NCBI RefSeq assembly: GCF_024125425.1
Contig: NZ_JAMXWN010000002.1
Location: forward strand, 248,001-312,000
Direction: 5' to 3'
Source of the DNA: Sporolactobacillus kofuensis
GTDB taxonomy: Bacteria > Bacillota > Bacilli > Bacillales > Sporolactobacillaceae
Length of the DNA: 64,000 nt
Position numbers and translations under genes: made by a program. The notes under the pieces were generated by a model. It was given only the letters and a program-made list of their open reading frames with translations. It was not told the origin of the DNA and did no database searches. Every line of letters begins with the position of its first letter. Position 1 is the stretch's first letter. This document shows, piece after piece, positions 43,113 to 52,820 of the stretch.

Positions 43113-44336
43113 ATGATGAACATGATCGAAAAAAAGCCTGAAGTTCTAGCTCCGGCAGGTAATTTAGAAAAATTAAAAATGGCGATCCGATATGGCGCGG
43201 ACGCCGTATATATTGGGGGACAGGCATTCGGCCTGCGCTCACGTGCCGGAAATTTTACTTATGAGGAAATGACGGAAGGCGTCACTTTCGCTCACGATCG
43301 CGGTGCAAAAGTCTACGTTGCAGCAAATATGGTGACGCATGAAGGCGATGCAAAAGGCGCGGACGTATTTTTCAAAACGTTGAAAGACATTCGTGTTGAT
43401 GCCGTGATTGTTTCAGATCCGGCACTGATTGTCGTCTGTGCCAATGCTGCACCGGGTCTGCCGATTCATTTGTCGACACAAGCTTCGGCGACAAATTATA
43501 AGACGCTTGAATTCTGGAAAAGCATGGGTCTTGAACGCGTCGTGCTGGCACGTGAAGTAGGGATTGAGGAAATTCGCGAAATGCGCCGTCATACGGATAT
43601 CGAGATTGAAGCATTTGTCCATGGCGCGATGTGCATTGCCTACTCGGGCCGCTGCACACTGTCCAATCATATGGTCAATCGCGATGCCAATCGGGGTGGA
43701 TGCGCACAATCATGTCGCTGGAAATATGATCTATTTGAAATGGATGGCGGCAAGGAAGAGAGCTTGCTTCGCGATGATGAACCGTTTTCGATGAGTGCTG
43801 TCGATCTTTCCATGCTCCATCACTTGCCCGACATGATTGATGCCGGCGTGAACAGTTTGAAAATTGAGGGGCGTATGAAGTCCATTCATTATGTATCTAC
43901 TGTTGCTAATGTCTACCGCAATGTTGTTGATGCGTACTGCAGCGATCCGGAACACTTCACCTTTGATCCTGCTTGGGATGAGGAAATCTGGAAAGTCGCC
44001 CAGCGTGATCTCTCCACAGGCTTCTATTACGGTGTACCGACAGAAAAGGAACAGCTTTTCGGCAAAGTACGAAAGATTCCTAAGTATACATTTGCGGCAC
44101 AGGTGCTCGATTATAATCCTGATACACACATCGCGACATTGGAACAACGTAATAATTTCGGTGTCGGTGAAGAGGTGGAGTTCTATGGGCCGGGCTTTGC
44201 ACACTTTAAGCAGACCGTTCGTGATCTATGGAATGAGGACGGCGAACCAATCGACCGTGCGCCAAATCCAATGATGACCGTCACCATGACCGTTGATGCA
44301 GCGGTCGAACCTTACTTCCTGATGCGGAAAAAATAA
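43113..44336 (+). CDS. yrrO: U32 family protein, TrhP/YrrO-like tRNA hydroxylation factor
   Basis: A 407-aa protein, the larger partner of YrrN in tRNA 5-hydroxyuridine synthesis. The U32 signature EAFVHGAMCIAYSGRCTLSN lies near residue 170, followed by NRGGCAQSCRWKY with the Cys pair used for an iron-sulfur cluster. VLAPAGNLEKLKMA is the typical N-terminus. Three in-frame ATGs (43113, 43116, 43122) follow AAAGGGA; the exact one is uncertain. The gene ends at a terminator. Confidence 0.92.
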   Translation: MMNMIEKKPEVLAPAGNLEKLKMAIRYGADAVYIGGQAFGLRSRAGNFTYEEMTEGVTFAHDRGAKVYVAANMVTHEGDAKGADVFFKTLKDIRVDAVIVSDPALIVVCANAAPGLPIHLSTQASATNYKTLEFWKSMGLERVVLAREVGIEEIREMRRHTDIEIEAFVHGAMCIAYSGRCTLSNHMVNRDANRGGCAQSCRWKYDLFEMDGGKEESLLRDDEPFSMSAVDLSMLHHLPDMIDAGVNSLKIEGRMKSIHYVSTVANVYRNVVDAYCSDPEHFTFDPAWDEEIWKVAQRDLSTGFYYGVPTEKEQLFGKVRKIPKYTFAAQVLDYNPDTHIATLEQRNNFGVGEEVEFYGPGFAHFKQTVRDLWNEDGEPIDRAPNPMMTVTMTVDAAVEPYFLMRKK

Positions 44337-44351
44337 TACGAATTGGTTAAA

Positions 44352-44388
44352 CCCTTCGCCTGCAATTTCATGGGCGAAGGTTTTTTTT
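44352..44388 (+). terminator. Terminator of the yrrN-yrrO unit
   Basis: CCTTCGCC and GGCGAAGG arms followed by eight T. Confidence 0.92.
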
Positions 44389-44624
44389 GTTCTCTAGGAA
44401 ATTGTCCATGATCGACTTGTGGATTACGTCGCGGAAGTTCAAGGTTATGCGAGCAGTGGCGTGAACGTGTTCTTAAGCTGATTGACCATACCGAACGGAT
44501 TCAAAATTCACCTTGAGAAACACCTAGAAAGTGGGACGATGAGCTCTTTAATGCGTTAGCATGTTCTGAAAAATTATTTTCTAACAACCGGCTGAAAATA
44601 AAAATTAAAACCTTTAATTTCATA

Positions 44625-44653
44625 TTGACAATAATGTTTCCTTAAGGCAAAAT
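44625..44653 (+). promoter_or_regulatory. mntH promoter with MntR operator
   Basis: TTGACA at 44625-44630 and a -10-like CAAAAT at 44648-44653 have 17-bp spacing. GTTTCCTTAAGGCAAA (44636-44651) is the reverse complement of the known Bacillus MntR box in front of mntH. It lies between the -35 and -10 boxes, so Mn-bound MntR would block RNA polymerase. Confidence 0.85.
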
Positions 44654-44687
44654 AATAATACAGACGAAACAAAAGGGGATTGATGAA

Positions 44688-46061
44688 ATGGAGGAATCGT
44701 TTAGCGTTCAGCCACGAACGCAACCAAGACAGCACATGATGCAGTACTCTAATGGACCAAGTTTGGAAGAGATTAACAATACTGTTAAAGTACCGAAAAA
44801 AGCTGGTTTCTGGAAAATGCTTGCCGCATACAGTGGGCCGGGCGCTCTAGTTGCCGTAGGATATATGGACCCGGGAAACTGGATTACATCGATTCAAGGT
44901 GGGGCTCAATATGCGTATACACTTTTGTCGGTGATTTTAATTTCCAGTCTGATTGCTATGTTACTGCAAAGCATGTCTGCAAAATTGGGGATTGTTACTG
45001 GGATGGACCTTGCTCAGGCGACCCGAAAAGCAACCAATAAACCTGTTTCCTTCGTTTTGTGGATACTCACCGAACTTGCGATCATGGCGACCGATATTGC
45101 GGAAGTGATCGGTGGAGCGGTTGCACTACAACTTTTATTTAAACTGCCTTTACTTGTTGGTGTTTTGATCACGACACTCGATGTCCTGCTCTTGCTTACG
45201 TTGACAAAAGTAGGCTTTCGAAAAATCGAAGCGATTGTTGCAACTTTGATTGCGACCATTCTTGTTGTTTTCCTTTATGAAGTTTTGCTCTCGAATCCAT
45301 CTGTAAGTCAGATTCTCGCAGGCTATATACCTAGCCCGGAAATTGCGACAGACAAAGGTGCACTGCTTCTTGCTCTTGGAATTGTCGGAGCAACGGTCAT
45401 GCCGCATAACTTATACCTGCACTCGTCAATTGTTCAAGCGCGCCAGTTTGAACGCAATGATAAAGGAAAGAAACAAGCCATTAAGTTCTCAACGATTGAC
45501 TCAAATATCAGTTTAAGTGTTGCATTCGTGATTAACTGTCTTCTCTTGATCCTTGGTGCGGCCATGTTTTATGGGCACGCAAGCAATCTAGGACGTTTCA
45601 CTGACCTCTATAATGCACTCAGTAACTCACAGATTGTCGGCACAATCGCAAGTCCCGTATTAAGTACCCTGTTCGCTGTTGCACTGCTCGCTTCCGGACA
45701 GAATTCAACCATTACGGGAACATTATCCGGCCAGATTGTCATGGAAGGTTTCATCCGGATGAAAATGCCCATGTGGCTACGCCGAATCATCACTCGATTA
45801 ATTGCCGTAGTTCCTGTTCTCATCTGCGTCATTCTTTATGGAGGAAGAGAGGATGCGGTTGAACAATTGCTGCTGTATACACAAGTGTTCCTGAGTATTC
45901 AACTGCCTTTCGCCATCATTCCTTTGACAATCTTTACAAGCAGCAAGAAGATGATGGGGAAATTCGCCAATCCGGCGTGGATAAAATATCTTTCTTGGAC
46001 CATCGCCATCATTCTCACTTGTTTGAATGTCTTCCTGATTTACGGCACATTTAGCGGATAA
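44688..46061 (+). CDS. mntH: Nramp-family Mn2+ transporter MntH
   Basis: A proton-coupled manganese importer of 457 aa with eleven membrane segments. The metal-binding DPGN in helix 1 is at residues 61-64, and the helix 6 motif MPHNLYLHS is near 240. The N-terminal 35 residues are polar. ATG 44688 is preceded by AAAGGGG. The MntR operator in the promoter predicts repression when Mn is sufficient. It is monocistronic, ending at a strong terminator. Confidence 0.95.
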   Translation: MEESFSVQPRTQPRQHMMQYSNGPSLEEINNTVKVPKKAGFWKMLAAYSGPGALVAVGYMDPGNWITSIQGGAQYAYTLLSVILISSLIAMLLQSMSAKLGIVTGMDLAQATRKATNKPVSFVLWILTELAIMATDIAEVIGGAVALQLLFKLPLLVGVLITTLDVLLLLTLTKVGFRKIEAIVATLIATILVVFLYEVLLSNPSVSQILAGYIPSPEIATDKGALLLALGIVGATVMPHNLYLHSSIVQARQFERNDKGKKQAIKFSTIDSNISLSVAFVINCLLLILGAAMFYGHASNLGRFTDLYNALSNSQIVGTIASPVLSTLFAVALLASGQNSTITGTLSGQIVMEGFIRMKMPMWLRRIITRLIAVVPVLICVILYGGREDAVEQLLLYTQVFLSIQLPFAIIPLTIFTSSKKMMGKFANPAWIKYLSWTIAIILTCLNVFLIYGTFSG

Positions 46062-46144
46062 CAAATTCACGAAGCGTCTGCGAAATAATAAAAATACTAA
46101 AAAATCAACTGAATAGGTTGCGCAAAACAGACTCAAAATCACGC

Positions 46145-46194
46145 AAAAAGAAGGTTTATCCAAAGGCCATAGACTTTGGATAAACCTTCTTTTG
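46145..46194 (+). terminator. Terminator of mntH
   Basis: A 20-bp perfect stem (arms start AAAAGAAGG and end CCTTCTTTT) with an 8-nt loop. Confidence 0.93.
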
Positions 46195-46236
46195 CATTAA
46201 TGGTAATAAAACATAGATAAATAGTGTGATTAATCA

Positions 46237-46265
46237 TTGACATCTCTATCATCTGCCCATACGAT
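46237..46265 (+). promoter_or_regulatory. Promoter of the trans-sulfuration family gene
   Basis: TTGACA (46237-46242), 17-bp spacer, TACGAT (46260-46265). No S-box or T-box structure was seen in the roughly 80-nt leader. Confidence 0.65.
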
Positions 46266-46352
46266 GAGGTTAAGTTAAGAATAAATACAAGAATGTGAAT
46301 TTTGTTGCAAATGAGCAACGCTTACGGGGCTAAACAAAAGGGGGATAAGCAT

Positions 46353-47537
46353 ATGGCCGATTTCAGTAATTCAGATTTTTTGACACGATGCATTCATGTC
46401 GGAAACGCCATTGATAAGGAGACAGGTGCAATCCGCAGACCAATTACGATGGCAAACAGCTACCGGCTTCCGGATGATGCATCGACATTGAATTGGAGCG
46501 ATCCGAACAATCTCATTTACACCCGGACGACCTCTGCGAATCAAATCTATCTGCAAGAACGATTGGCATCGCTTGAAGGCGGGGAAGATTGTGTTGTATT
46601 GGCGACTGGTGTTGCAGCACTTGCCGGCATCTTTTTCAGTTTTCTTGATAAGGATGCACATGTGATCTGCACCAATGTTTCATACGTTGCGGTGTACCGC
46701 CTGCTCCACGAGTATTTTCCTGATAAATATGGTGTAGAGGTTTCGTTTGTTGACACTTCGAATTTGGATGAAGTGCGCAAAGCGCTTCGTCCAAACACAA
46801 AACTGATTCATTTAGAAACGCCGGGCAACCCGACCACCCGTGTCAGTGACATTGCTGAAATTGCCAAGATGGCCAAAACGGTTGGTGCACTTGTCTCTGT
46901 CGACAGTACATTTGCGTCTCCGTACATCCAAAGACCGCTCGAACTTGGTGCAGATCTTGTCCTACACAGTTTGACCAAATACATCAATGGACATGGCGAT
47001 GCAATGGGCGGTGCTGTAATTGGACGAAACGAGCTGATTGATAAGATTAAACGGGAAGCAATGGTTAACCTCGGCGGTGCAATCAGTCCGTTTAATGCCT
47101 GGTTGATCATGCGCGGGATGGTTACTCTGCCTTTGCGCATGAAACAGCATAGCGAGACCGGGCAAAAGGTTGCCGAATTTCTGGAAGCTTATCCAGGGGT
47201 AACCTTCGTCGCATATCCTGGTCTTGAAAGCCATCCTCAACATGCAGTTGCCAAGAAACAGATGCACGGGCTGTACTCCGGTGTACTGTCCTTCGGCATT
47301 GATGGCGATGTTGCACGCCACAACGATTTTGTTAACGCATTGCAGCTGATTATTTCCGCTGTCTCCATCGGTCACGATGAGAGCTTAATCGTCTACACTG
47401 GCCCAGATGATGAACGCATCGACTATTATCCGGAAGCCTTTCGCAAAAATGGATTCCTTCGCTTTAGTGTGGGATTGGAAAGTGCCAACGACATTATCGC
47501 TGATTTGAAGCAGGCTTTTGAAAAAGTCGGGCTGTAA
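46353..47537 (+). CDS. Cys/Met metabolism PLP-dependent enzyme (trans-sulfuration family)
   Basis: A 394-aa fold-type I enzyme of the cystathionine gamma-synthase/gamma-lyase/methionine gamma-lyase family. The PLP lysine is Lys209 in LHSLTKYINGHGD. LATGVAALAG (84-93), YTRTTSANQ and LETPGNPTT near 154-162 are typical. ATG 46353 follows AAAGGGGGA; the longer frame from 46302 includes the SD. Which reaction it carries out (lyase or synthase) cannot be told. It is a single gene with its own promoter and terminator. Confidence 0.88.
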   Translation: MADFSNSDFLTRCIHVGNAIDKETGAIRRPITMANSYRLPDDASTLNWSDPNNLIYTRTTSANQIYLQERLASLEGGEDCVVLATGVAALAGIFFSFLDKDAHVICTNVSYVAVYRLLHEYFPDKYGVEVSFVDTSNLDEVRKALRPNTKLIHLETPGNPTTRVSDIAEIAKMAKTVGALVSVDSTFASPYIQRPLELGADLVLHSLTKYINGHGDAMGGAVIGRNELIDKIKREAMVNLGGAISPFNAWLIMRGMVTLPLRMKQHSETGQKVAEFLEAYPGVTFVAYPGLESHPQHAVAKKQMHGLYSGVLSFGIDGDVARHNDFVNALQLIISAVSIGHDESLIVYTGPDDERIDYYPEAFRKNGFLRFSVGLESANDIIADLKQAFEKVGL

Positions 47538-47574
47538 TCTAGATAAAATATCTTTGGATGAGATTAATCTGTGG

Positions 47575-47600
47575 GAACCTGTGATTAGGTTCTTTTTTTT
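47575..47600 (+). terminator. Terminator
   Basis: GAACCT and AGGTTC arms followed by eight T, directly after the trans-sulfuration gene. Confidence 0.8.
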
Positions 47601-47607
47601 TATAAAG

Positions 47608-47792
47608 AAAAAACGGCTAAATATTTTTGCGTAAAAATGTAGCGAGCCAAGTGAGACCCCGCAGACAACGGCTTGAACGAGGAGGCTCACGGATTGCCCG
47701 CGAAGCGAGCAACCGGCGTGTAAGTGAAGCACAAGTTTGGTGATCAAAGTCGCATAAAGAGTAACAGAAAGGACTGGGCTCAGCCTGGTTTT
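47608..47792 (+). repeat. Dispersed repeat family, copy F (tandem block unit 1)
   Basis: First of three units in a tandem block. It has GCGAGCCAAGTGAGACCCCG, CGAGGAGGCTCACGGATTGCC, GCGAGCAACCGGCGTGTAAG and the tail GACTGGGCTCAGCCTGGTTT. It lacks the leading GAGACGCCTGCGGGAG part. Confidence 0.85.
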
Positions 47793-47847
47793 TCCTACAA
47801 GTATAGAAAATATATAAATTTAAATGGTATCCGTGTGCGTAATATTT

Positions 47848-48057
47848 GGAACAAGTAAGGATTCAAACACGAACGTGCGAGACGCCTGCGGGAGTAGCGA
47901 GCCAAGTGAGACCCCGCAGACAACGGCATGAACGAGGAGGCTCACGGATCGCCCGCGGCAAGCGAGCAACCGGAGTGTCAGTGAAGCACAAGTTTGGTGA
48001 TCAAAGTCGCATAAAGAGTAACAGAAAGGACTGGGCTCAGCCTGGTTTTTCCTACAA
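47848..48057 (+). repeat. Dispersed repeat family, copy G (tandem block unit 2)
   Basis: A full unit, starting GGAACAAGTAAGGATTCAAA and ending with GACTGGGCTCAGCCTGGTTT. It is nearly identical to copy H, and the 57-nt AT-rich linker after it (TACAAGTATAGAAAATATAT onward) is also shared with copy F. Confidence 0.9.
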
Positions 48058-48109
48058 GTATAGAAAATATATAAATTTAAATGGTATCCGTGTACGTATT
48101 AGCTAGTCA

Positions 48110-48322
48110 TATTTGGAACAAGTTAGGATTCAAACACGAACGTGCGAGACGCCTGCGGGAGTAGCGAGCCAAGTGAGACCCCGCAGACAATGGCATGAAC
48201 GAGGAGGCTCACGGATCGCCCGCGGCAAGCGAGCAACCGGAGTGTCAGTGAAGCACAAGTTTGGTGATCAAAATCGCATAAAGAGTAACAGAAAGGACTG
48301 GGCTCAGCCTGGTTTTTCTTAT
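48110..48322 (+). repeat. Dispersed repeat family, copy H (tandem block unit 3)
   Basis: A full unit differing from copy G at only a few bases. Reading frames inside G and H are near-identical by descent of the repeat, with no SD-supported start, and are not called as genes. The distance between corresponding points is 254 nt (F to G) and 268 nt (G to H). Confidence 0.9.
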
Positions 48323-48330
48323 TTTAAAAA

Positions 48331-48684
48331 AGAAATGTAGGTATTGCTCTTGAGAAAAAAATAAAAATTTTTTTCTATTAAACAAGGAAACTCGAATTGT
48401 TAATTTTATGAAAGTAACAAAAAAAGATGATTAATTATGATCTTTATGTTATGTTAATGATAACTTTGAAGAATGATTTTGCCGATTTATCTTGAACATG
48501 GACATGAAATTCCAGTGAAACAATAATGATTAGGTCTAGAACCAAACAAATGATTACCTTTAATAAAAGAATTCATGTACATTAGTTAATAGAGTTAACT
48601 TTTCGACGACTGAAAATTTTTTCACACATGTTGCGAGATACATAGGCTTTGAACAGGCAAAAAGTGATTAAAGGAGATGTTCAT
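48331..48684. other. AT-rich intergenic region upstream of the MHS transporter
   Basis: No gene or clear structure was seen. It provides the promoter region for the transporter gene; no confident -35/-10 pair was found. Confidence 0.5.
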
Positions 48685-49995
48685 GTGGCTAACGTTAAGA
48701 CTGTTGAACGTGCGGAATCCCGCCGTATTGCAGGAAATATTTTGAAAGGCTCACTTGGAAATATGATCGAGTGGTATGACTGGTACGTATATGCAGCCTT
48801 TGCGGTCTATTTCTCGACCGATTTCTTCCCATCAGGAGATACGACCTCCCAGCTGCTGAGCACAGCTGCCATTTTTGCGATTGGTTTTCTGATGCGCCCA
48901 ATTGGCAGCTTAATCATGGGACGGTATGCTGACCGACATGGTCGACGGGCAGCACTGACCCTGTCCATCACGATTATGGCAAGCGGCTCACTGGTCATTG
49001 CGGTGACTCCAAATTTCCATACGATCGGCGTATTTGCCCCAATCATCCTGGTCCTTGCCCGACTATTTCAGGGTCTGTCACTCGGTGGTGAGTATGGTAC
49101 ATCAGCAACCTATTTGTCTGAGATGGCGAATAAGGGGCGCCGCGGCTTTTATTCCAGTTTCCAATATGTAACATTGGTTGGTGGCCAACTGGTGGCATTA
49201 GGCGTACAGATTATTCTTCAATTAATGCTGAATGAGGCGGAACTAAAGGCTTGGGGCTGGCGCATCCCATTTATTATCGGAGCACTAGGCGCGTTAGCTG
49301 TATTATGGCTGCGCCTATCGATGGATGAATCCGACCAATTTAAACATATGTCCGGTAAAGAAAAGAAGGAAGCCGGCACGATCAAGGCATTGATGCAATA
49401 TCCGAAAGCAGTGCTTACGGTTGTTGGTCTAACGCTTGGCGGAACAGTTGCTTTCTATACCTATACCACGTACCTGCAGAAGTTCATGATCAACTCTGTT
49501 GGCCTCGACAAGGAAGTAGTCAGCTTGATTAACTTTGTCGCGCTGCTCATCTTCCTGGTTTTACAGCCGCTTGCCGGAATGCTGTCCGATCGTATCGGAC
49601 GTCGACCATTGCTGTTCTTCTTTGGAATCTTAGGAACGGTACTCACCGTGCCGATCTTCTTGTTGATGAAGGCATCGCATAGCGCAACAGCAGCATTCTT
49701 GCTCATGCTCGCCGGATTGGTCATCGTTACCGGCTACACGTCAATCAATGCGATTGTCAAAGCCGAGCTGTTTCCAACAGAAATTCGTGCCCTCGGTGTT
49801 GGCTTGCCGTATGGCCTAACCGTTGCAATTTTCGGGGGTACCGCTGAATTTGTTGCCCTGTGGTTCAAGAGCATTGGCATTGAAACGATGTTCTTCATCT
49901 ACGTCGCTATCTGCATCTTTATCAGCCTGATCGTCTACTGGCGCATGCAGGAATCCTCAAAAAATTCGTATATTGAGGCGGAGATGGAGAAGTAA
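48685..49995 (+). CDS. MHS-family MFS transporter (metabolite:H+ symporter)
   Basis: A 436-aa transporter of the metabolite:H+ symporter branch of MFS, which includes KgtP, ShiA and ProP. NMIEWYDWYVYAAFAVYF at the first segment, RPIGSLIMGRYADRHGRR (motif A), and GLSLGGEYGTSATYLSE are the branch hallmarks. GTG 48685 lies 8 nt behind AAGGAG; the in-frame ATG at 48649 has none. An organic acid or zwitterion substrate is expected. It stands alone between the repeat block and the CRISPR-Cas locus. Confidence 0.9.
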   Translation: MANVKTVERAESRRIAGNILKGSLGNMIEWYDWYVYAAFAVYFSTDFFPSGDTTSQLLSTAAIFAIGFLMRPIGSLIMGRYADRHGRRAALTLSITIMASGSLVIAVTPNFHTIGVFAPIILVLARLFQGLSLGGEYGTSATYLSEMANKGRRGFYSSFQYVTLVGGQLVALGVQIILQLMLNEAELKAWGWRIPFIIGALGALAVLWLRLSMDESDQFKHMSGKEKKEAGTIKALMQYPKAVLTVVGLTLGGTVAFYTYTTYLQKFMINSVGLDKEVVSLINFVALLIFLVLQPLAGMLSDRIGRRPLLFFFGILGTVLTVPIFLLMKASHSATAAFLLMLAGLVIVTGYTSINAIVKAELFPTEIRALGVGLPYGLTVAIFGGTAEFVALWFKSIGIETMFFIYVAICIFISLIVYWRMQESSKNSYIEAEMEK

Positions 49996-50030
49996 AGTCA
50001 ACGACCATTATTAACGTATGAATAAAAAAT

Positions 50031-50070
50031 AAGCATCCGCCTCTGGCTAAAGTCTGAGGCGGATGCTTTT
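50031..50070 (+). terminator. Terminator of the MHS transporter
   Basis: AAGCATCCGCCTC and GAGGCGGATGCTT form a 13-bp perfect stem followed by TT. Confidence 0.9.
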
Positions 50071-50199
50071 ACATAAGTATCTATTTTCATGATTAATTTG
50101 AACTATTTTGAAGGGTTTTTACTTTTATTATGGAATATAAATGTATCGACTCTAAAAAACATTATTAGTCATTTTTATACAAATAGTAGGTGTTGTGCT

Positions 50200-52635
50200 G
50201 TGTATACGTTTGTTGCTCATTATCGTGAGAAGGATCAGCATCCTCAATTGGTAAAAGAACATTTACTTGCTGTAAAAAATTTAGCTGAACACTATGGACA
50301 TGATGTTGGAATTCCACGTATTGCAGGATTGGCTGGCTTGCTCCATGACTTAGGCAAGTATACAGCTACTTTTCAGGACTATCTTCGAATGGCGGTGTTT
50401 TCACCCGAAACCGCACCTCGGCGTGGTTCAGTGGATCATGCAAGTGCAGGCGGAAAATTTTTATTTGAATGCTTGCACACTAAACAGAATCGTGATCAAT
50501 TAAGGTATTTACTTGCTGAAATTGTTGGTAATGCAATTGTGTCCCATCATTCTTATCTTCACGACTATTTTAGCCCCGATGCTGATGTTCCTTTCTATCG
50601 ACGTGTCACCAAAAGTGAGGAGGATCTTCCAGGATACTCTGAGACTATGGATCACTTCTATTCAGAAGTATTTTCACAGGAAGAATTGAAAAAATACGTT
50701 AATACTGCAGTTCAGGAATTAAAATCATTTCTACAAAATAATTCTGGAAATCCAATTGAAAATTTAACCTTGTTAACAAGATTTGTTTTTAGCTGTCTCA
50801 TTGATGCTGATCGGACTGATACTCGATTATTTGAAGAGAACAGTAAGCGTCAAAAGCCGGACACCCACTATCTATTCCAAATCTATGATCAGCGCTTAAG
50901 GGATCAGCTTGCCGTTTTTAATTCACAACACGAGGCACAAACCCCCATTAATCAACTACGGAATGAAATGTCTCAGCAATGCGAACGATTTGCTGAAAAA
51001 CCATCAGGGATTTATACACTGTCAATTCCAACGGGAGGCGGGAAAACATTAGCGAGTATGCGTTATGCACTTGCACATGCCCTCAAATACGGTAAAAAGC
51101 AAATCATTTACATTGTGCCTTATACAACAATTATTGAACAAAACGCGAAAGTCATTCGTTCCATACTCCATGATGATGCACACATTCTTGAACATCATTC
51201 GAATTTAGCTGTTGATGCGAAAAATGATGAACGGGATGAGGATGAAGACGTAATGACTATTCAAGAGCGGTTGAGGCTCGCTAAGGATAACTGGGATTGC
51301 CCGATTATTTTGACCACAATGGTGCAATTTCTAAATACTTTCTATAAATATGGATCACGTAATATTCGCCGTCTTCATCACTTAACCGATAGTGTGATCA
51401 TTTTTGATGAAGTACAGAAGGTCCCCATACACTGCATTTCACTCTTCAACCAAGCCGTTAACTTTCTAAAGACATTTGGCAAATCAAGCATCTTGCTTTG
51501 CACGGCGACACAGCCCGCGCTAAATTATGTTCGTCATTCGCTTAAAGTGAATCCTCATTCAGAACTTATTAATGATCTTGATCGTGTGACGGATGCGTTC
51601 AAACGTGTGGAAATTATTGACCGTTCATACCAGGAAAAATTTAATTCTGACAAACTAACCGATCTTATTATTGAACAACTGGATGATGTAGACAATGTGC
51701 TCGTAATACTCAATACAAAGTCGGTCGTGCGTAAGCTTTATCAGCACATTAGAGAGTTAGATCAATCGGTGATAATCTTTCATCTAAGCACATCAATGTG
51801 CGCAAAACACCGTGAAGATCTTCTTGAACAAATAAAGATTTGTTTAAAGGAAAAAGTAAAAATGGTGTGTATCAGTACACAATTGATTGAGGCGGGAGTT
51901 GATGTCAGTTTCGAATGTGTGATCCGTTCTTTGGCTGGTCTGGACTCCATTGCGCAAGCTGCTGGTCGTTGTAATCGTAATGGTGAATATCCGGGTTATC
52001 GTAAGGTATTTATTGTAGATCATGAAGAAGAAAAACTGGCAAATTTATTTGAGATTAACAGAGGAAAATCAATAACTAAGCGGATTCTTAAAGAATTCCG
52101 TGAGTATCCAGAAAGATTTCAGAATAATATTCTCTCTCGAATTGCAATGGATTGGTATTTTAAAAATTACTTTGGCGAACTCGAAGGAAAGCTTGATTTT
52201 AATTTGCGTCACTATAATGGAACGCTTGTCAATCTAATAAATACGGAACGTAGTCTTAGCGAGTGTGTGCAGAATTTTAGAAATAAGCATGGATTTGTTC
52301 CCCCTCTTTTTCTGCCAAGCAGCTTGAAAACGGCTGCAAAAGAATTCTATGTCATTAATGAGTCCATCAGTGTTCTCGTGCCTTATGGTGAAGGAAAGAA
52401 CATTATCGCTGAGCTGAACGGTGCGACTACCATTGAAGACTTAGGTACCCTATTTAAACGTCTACAGCAATACTCCATCAACATCTATGAGCAAGATAAA
52501 AGGAAACTTGAGAAGGAAAATCTTCTTATTCCATATTTTGAAGGACAAATTTTAGCAATCCGTGAATCGGCTTACAGTAAGGAATTTGGACTCGATCTTG
52601 GGGGTGAAGGTACACTTGATGAATATGTATTTTAA
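50200..52635 (+). CDS. cas3: CRISPR-associated helicase/nuclease Cas3 (type I-C)
   Basis: The effector nuclease recruited by Cascade to degrade target DNA. The N-terminal HD nuclease domain shows conserved His21 (VKEHL), His49-Asp50 (LLHDLGKY) and SHH near 125. The SF2 helicase part has Walker A (PTGGGKT, about 277) and the box II variant DEVQ (about 402), followed by motif VI QAAGRCNRNG near 590. GTG 50200 is chosen: AGTAGGTG precedes it and the HD domain begins right after. The frame is open from 50089 but that region lacks an SD. The 811-aa protein is complete. It heads the cas operon. Confidence 0.93.
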   Translation: MYTFVAHYREKDQHPQLVKEHLLAVKNLAEHYGHDVGIPRIAGLAGLLHDLGKYTATFQDYLRMAVFSPETAPRRGSVDHASAGGKFLFECLHTKQNRDQLRYLLAEIVGNAIVSHHSYLHDYFSPDADVPFYRRVTKSEEDLPGYSETMDHFYSEVFSQEELKKYVNTAVQELKSFLQNNSGNPIENLTLLTRFVFSCLIDADRTDTRLFEENSKRQKPDTHYLFQIYDQRLRDQLAVFNSQHEAQTPINQLRNEMSQQCERFAEKPSGIYTLSIPTGGGKTLASMRYALAHALKYGKKQIIYIVPYTTIIEQNAKVIRSILHDDAHILEHHSNLAVDAKNDERDEDEDVMTIQERLRLAKDNWDCPIILTTMVQFLNTFYKYGSRNIRRLHHLTDSVIIFDEVQKVPIHCISLFNQAVNFLKTFGKSSILLCTATQPALNYVRHSLKVNPHSELINDLDRVTDAFKRVEIIDRSYQEKFNSDKLTDLIIEQLDDVDNVLVILNTKSVVRKLYQHIRELDQSVIIFHLSTSMCAKHREDLLEQIKICLKEKVKMVCISTQLIEAGVDVSFECVIRSLAGLDSIAQAAGRCNRNGEYPGYRKVFIVDHEEEKLANLFEINRGKSITKRILKEFREYPERFQNNILSRIAMDWYFKNYFGELEGKLDFNLRHYNGTLVNLINTERSLSECVQNFRNKHGFVPPLFLPSSLKTAAKEFYVINESISVLVPYGEGKNIIAELNGATTIEDLGTLFKRLQQYSINIYEQDKRKLEKENLLIPYFEGQILAIRESAYSKEFGLDLGGEGTLDEYVF

Positions 52636-52820
52636 AAAGGCCAAATAAAGGCCTTGATGCAATTATCTGTTTATTGGAAACAAACGGATTTTAAATGCTA
52701 TTCCAACAAAACTGTATACTTTTCAGAGTCTAAAAAGTACAACTAAGGGGTGCTGAAAATGGATGGGAAAAAATATCCATAATACTCTTTATGGAAAATA
52801 AATCTTGTGGAGGTGAAAAC

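Larger units (their letters stand above)
44337..44687. other. Intergenic region with a possible gene relic
   Basis: Contains the yrrO terminator, then a stretch at about 44405-44516 that reads as protein-like in two overlapping frames (VHDRLVDYVAEVQ then EQWRERVLKLIDHTERIQNS), suggesting a short frameshifted relic of an unknown gene. The mntH promoter follows. Confidence 0.35.

Noticed and set aside
47846-48340. Two near-identical open frames of 86 and 75 codons
   Set aside because: They lie entirely within copies G and H of the noncoding repeat; their similarity is explained by the repeat, and neither has an SD-supported start.
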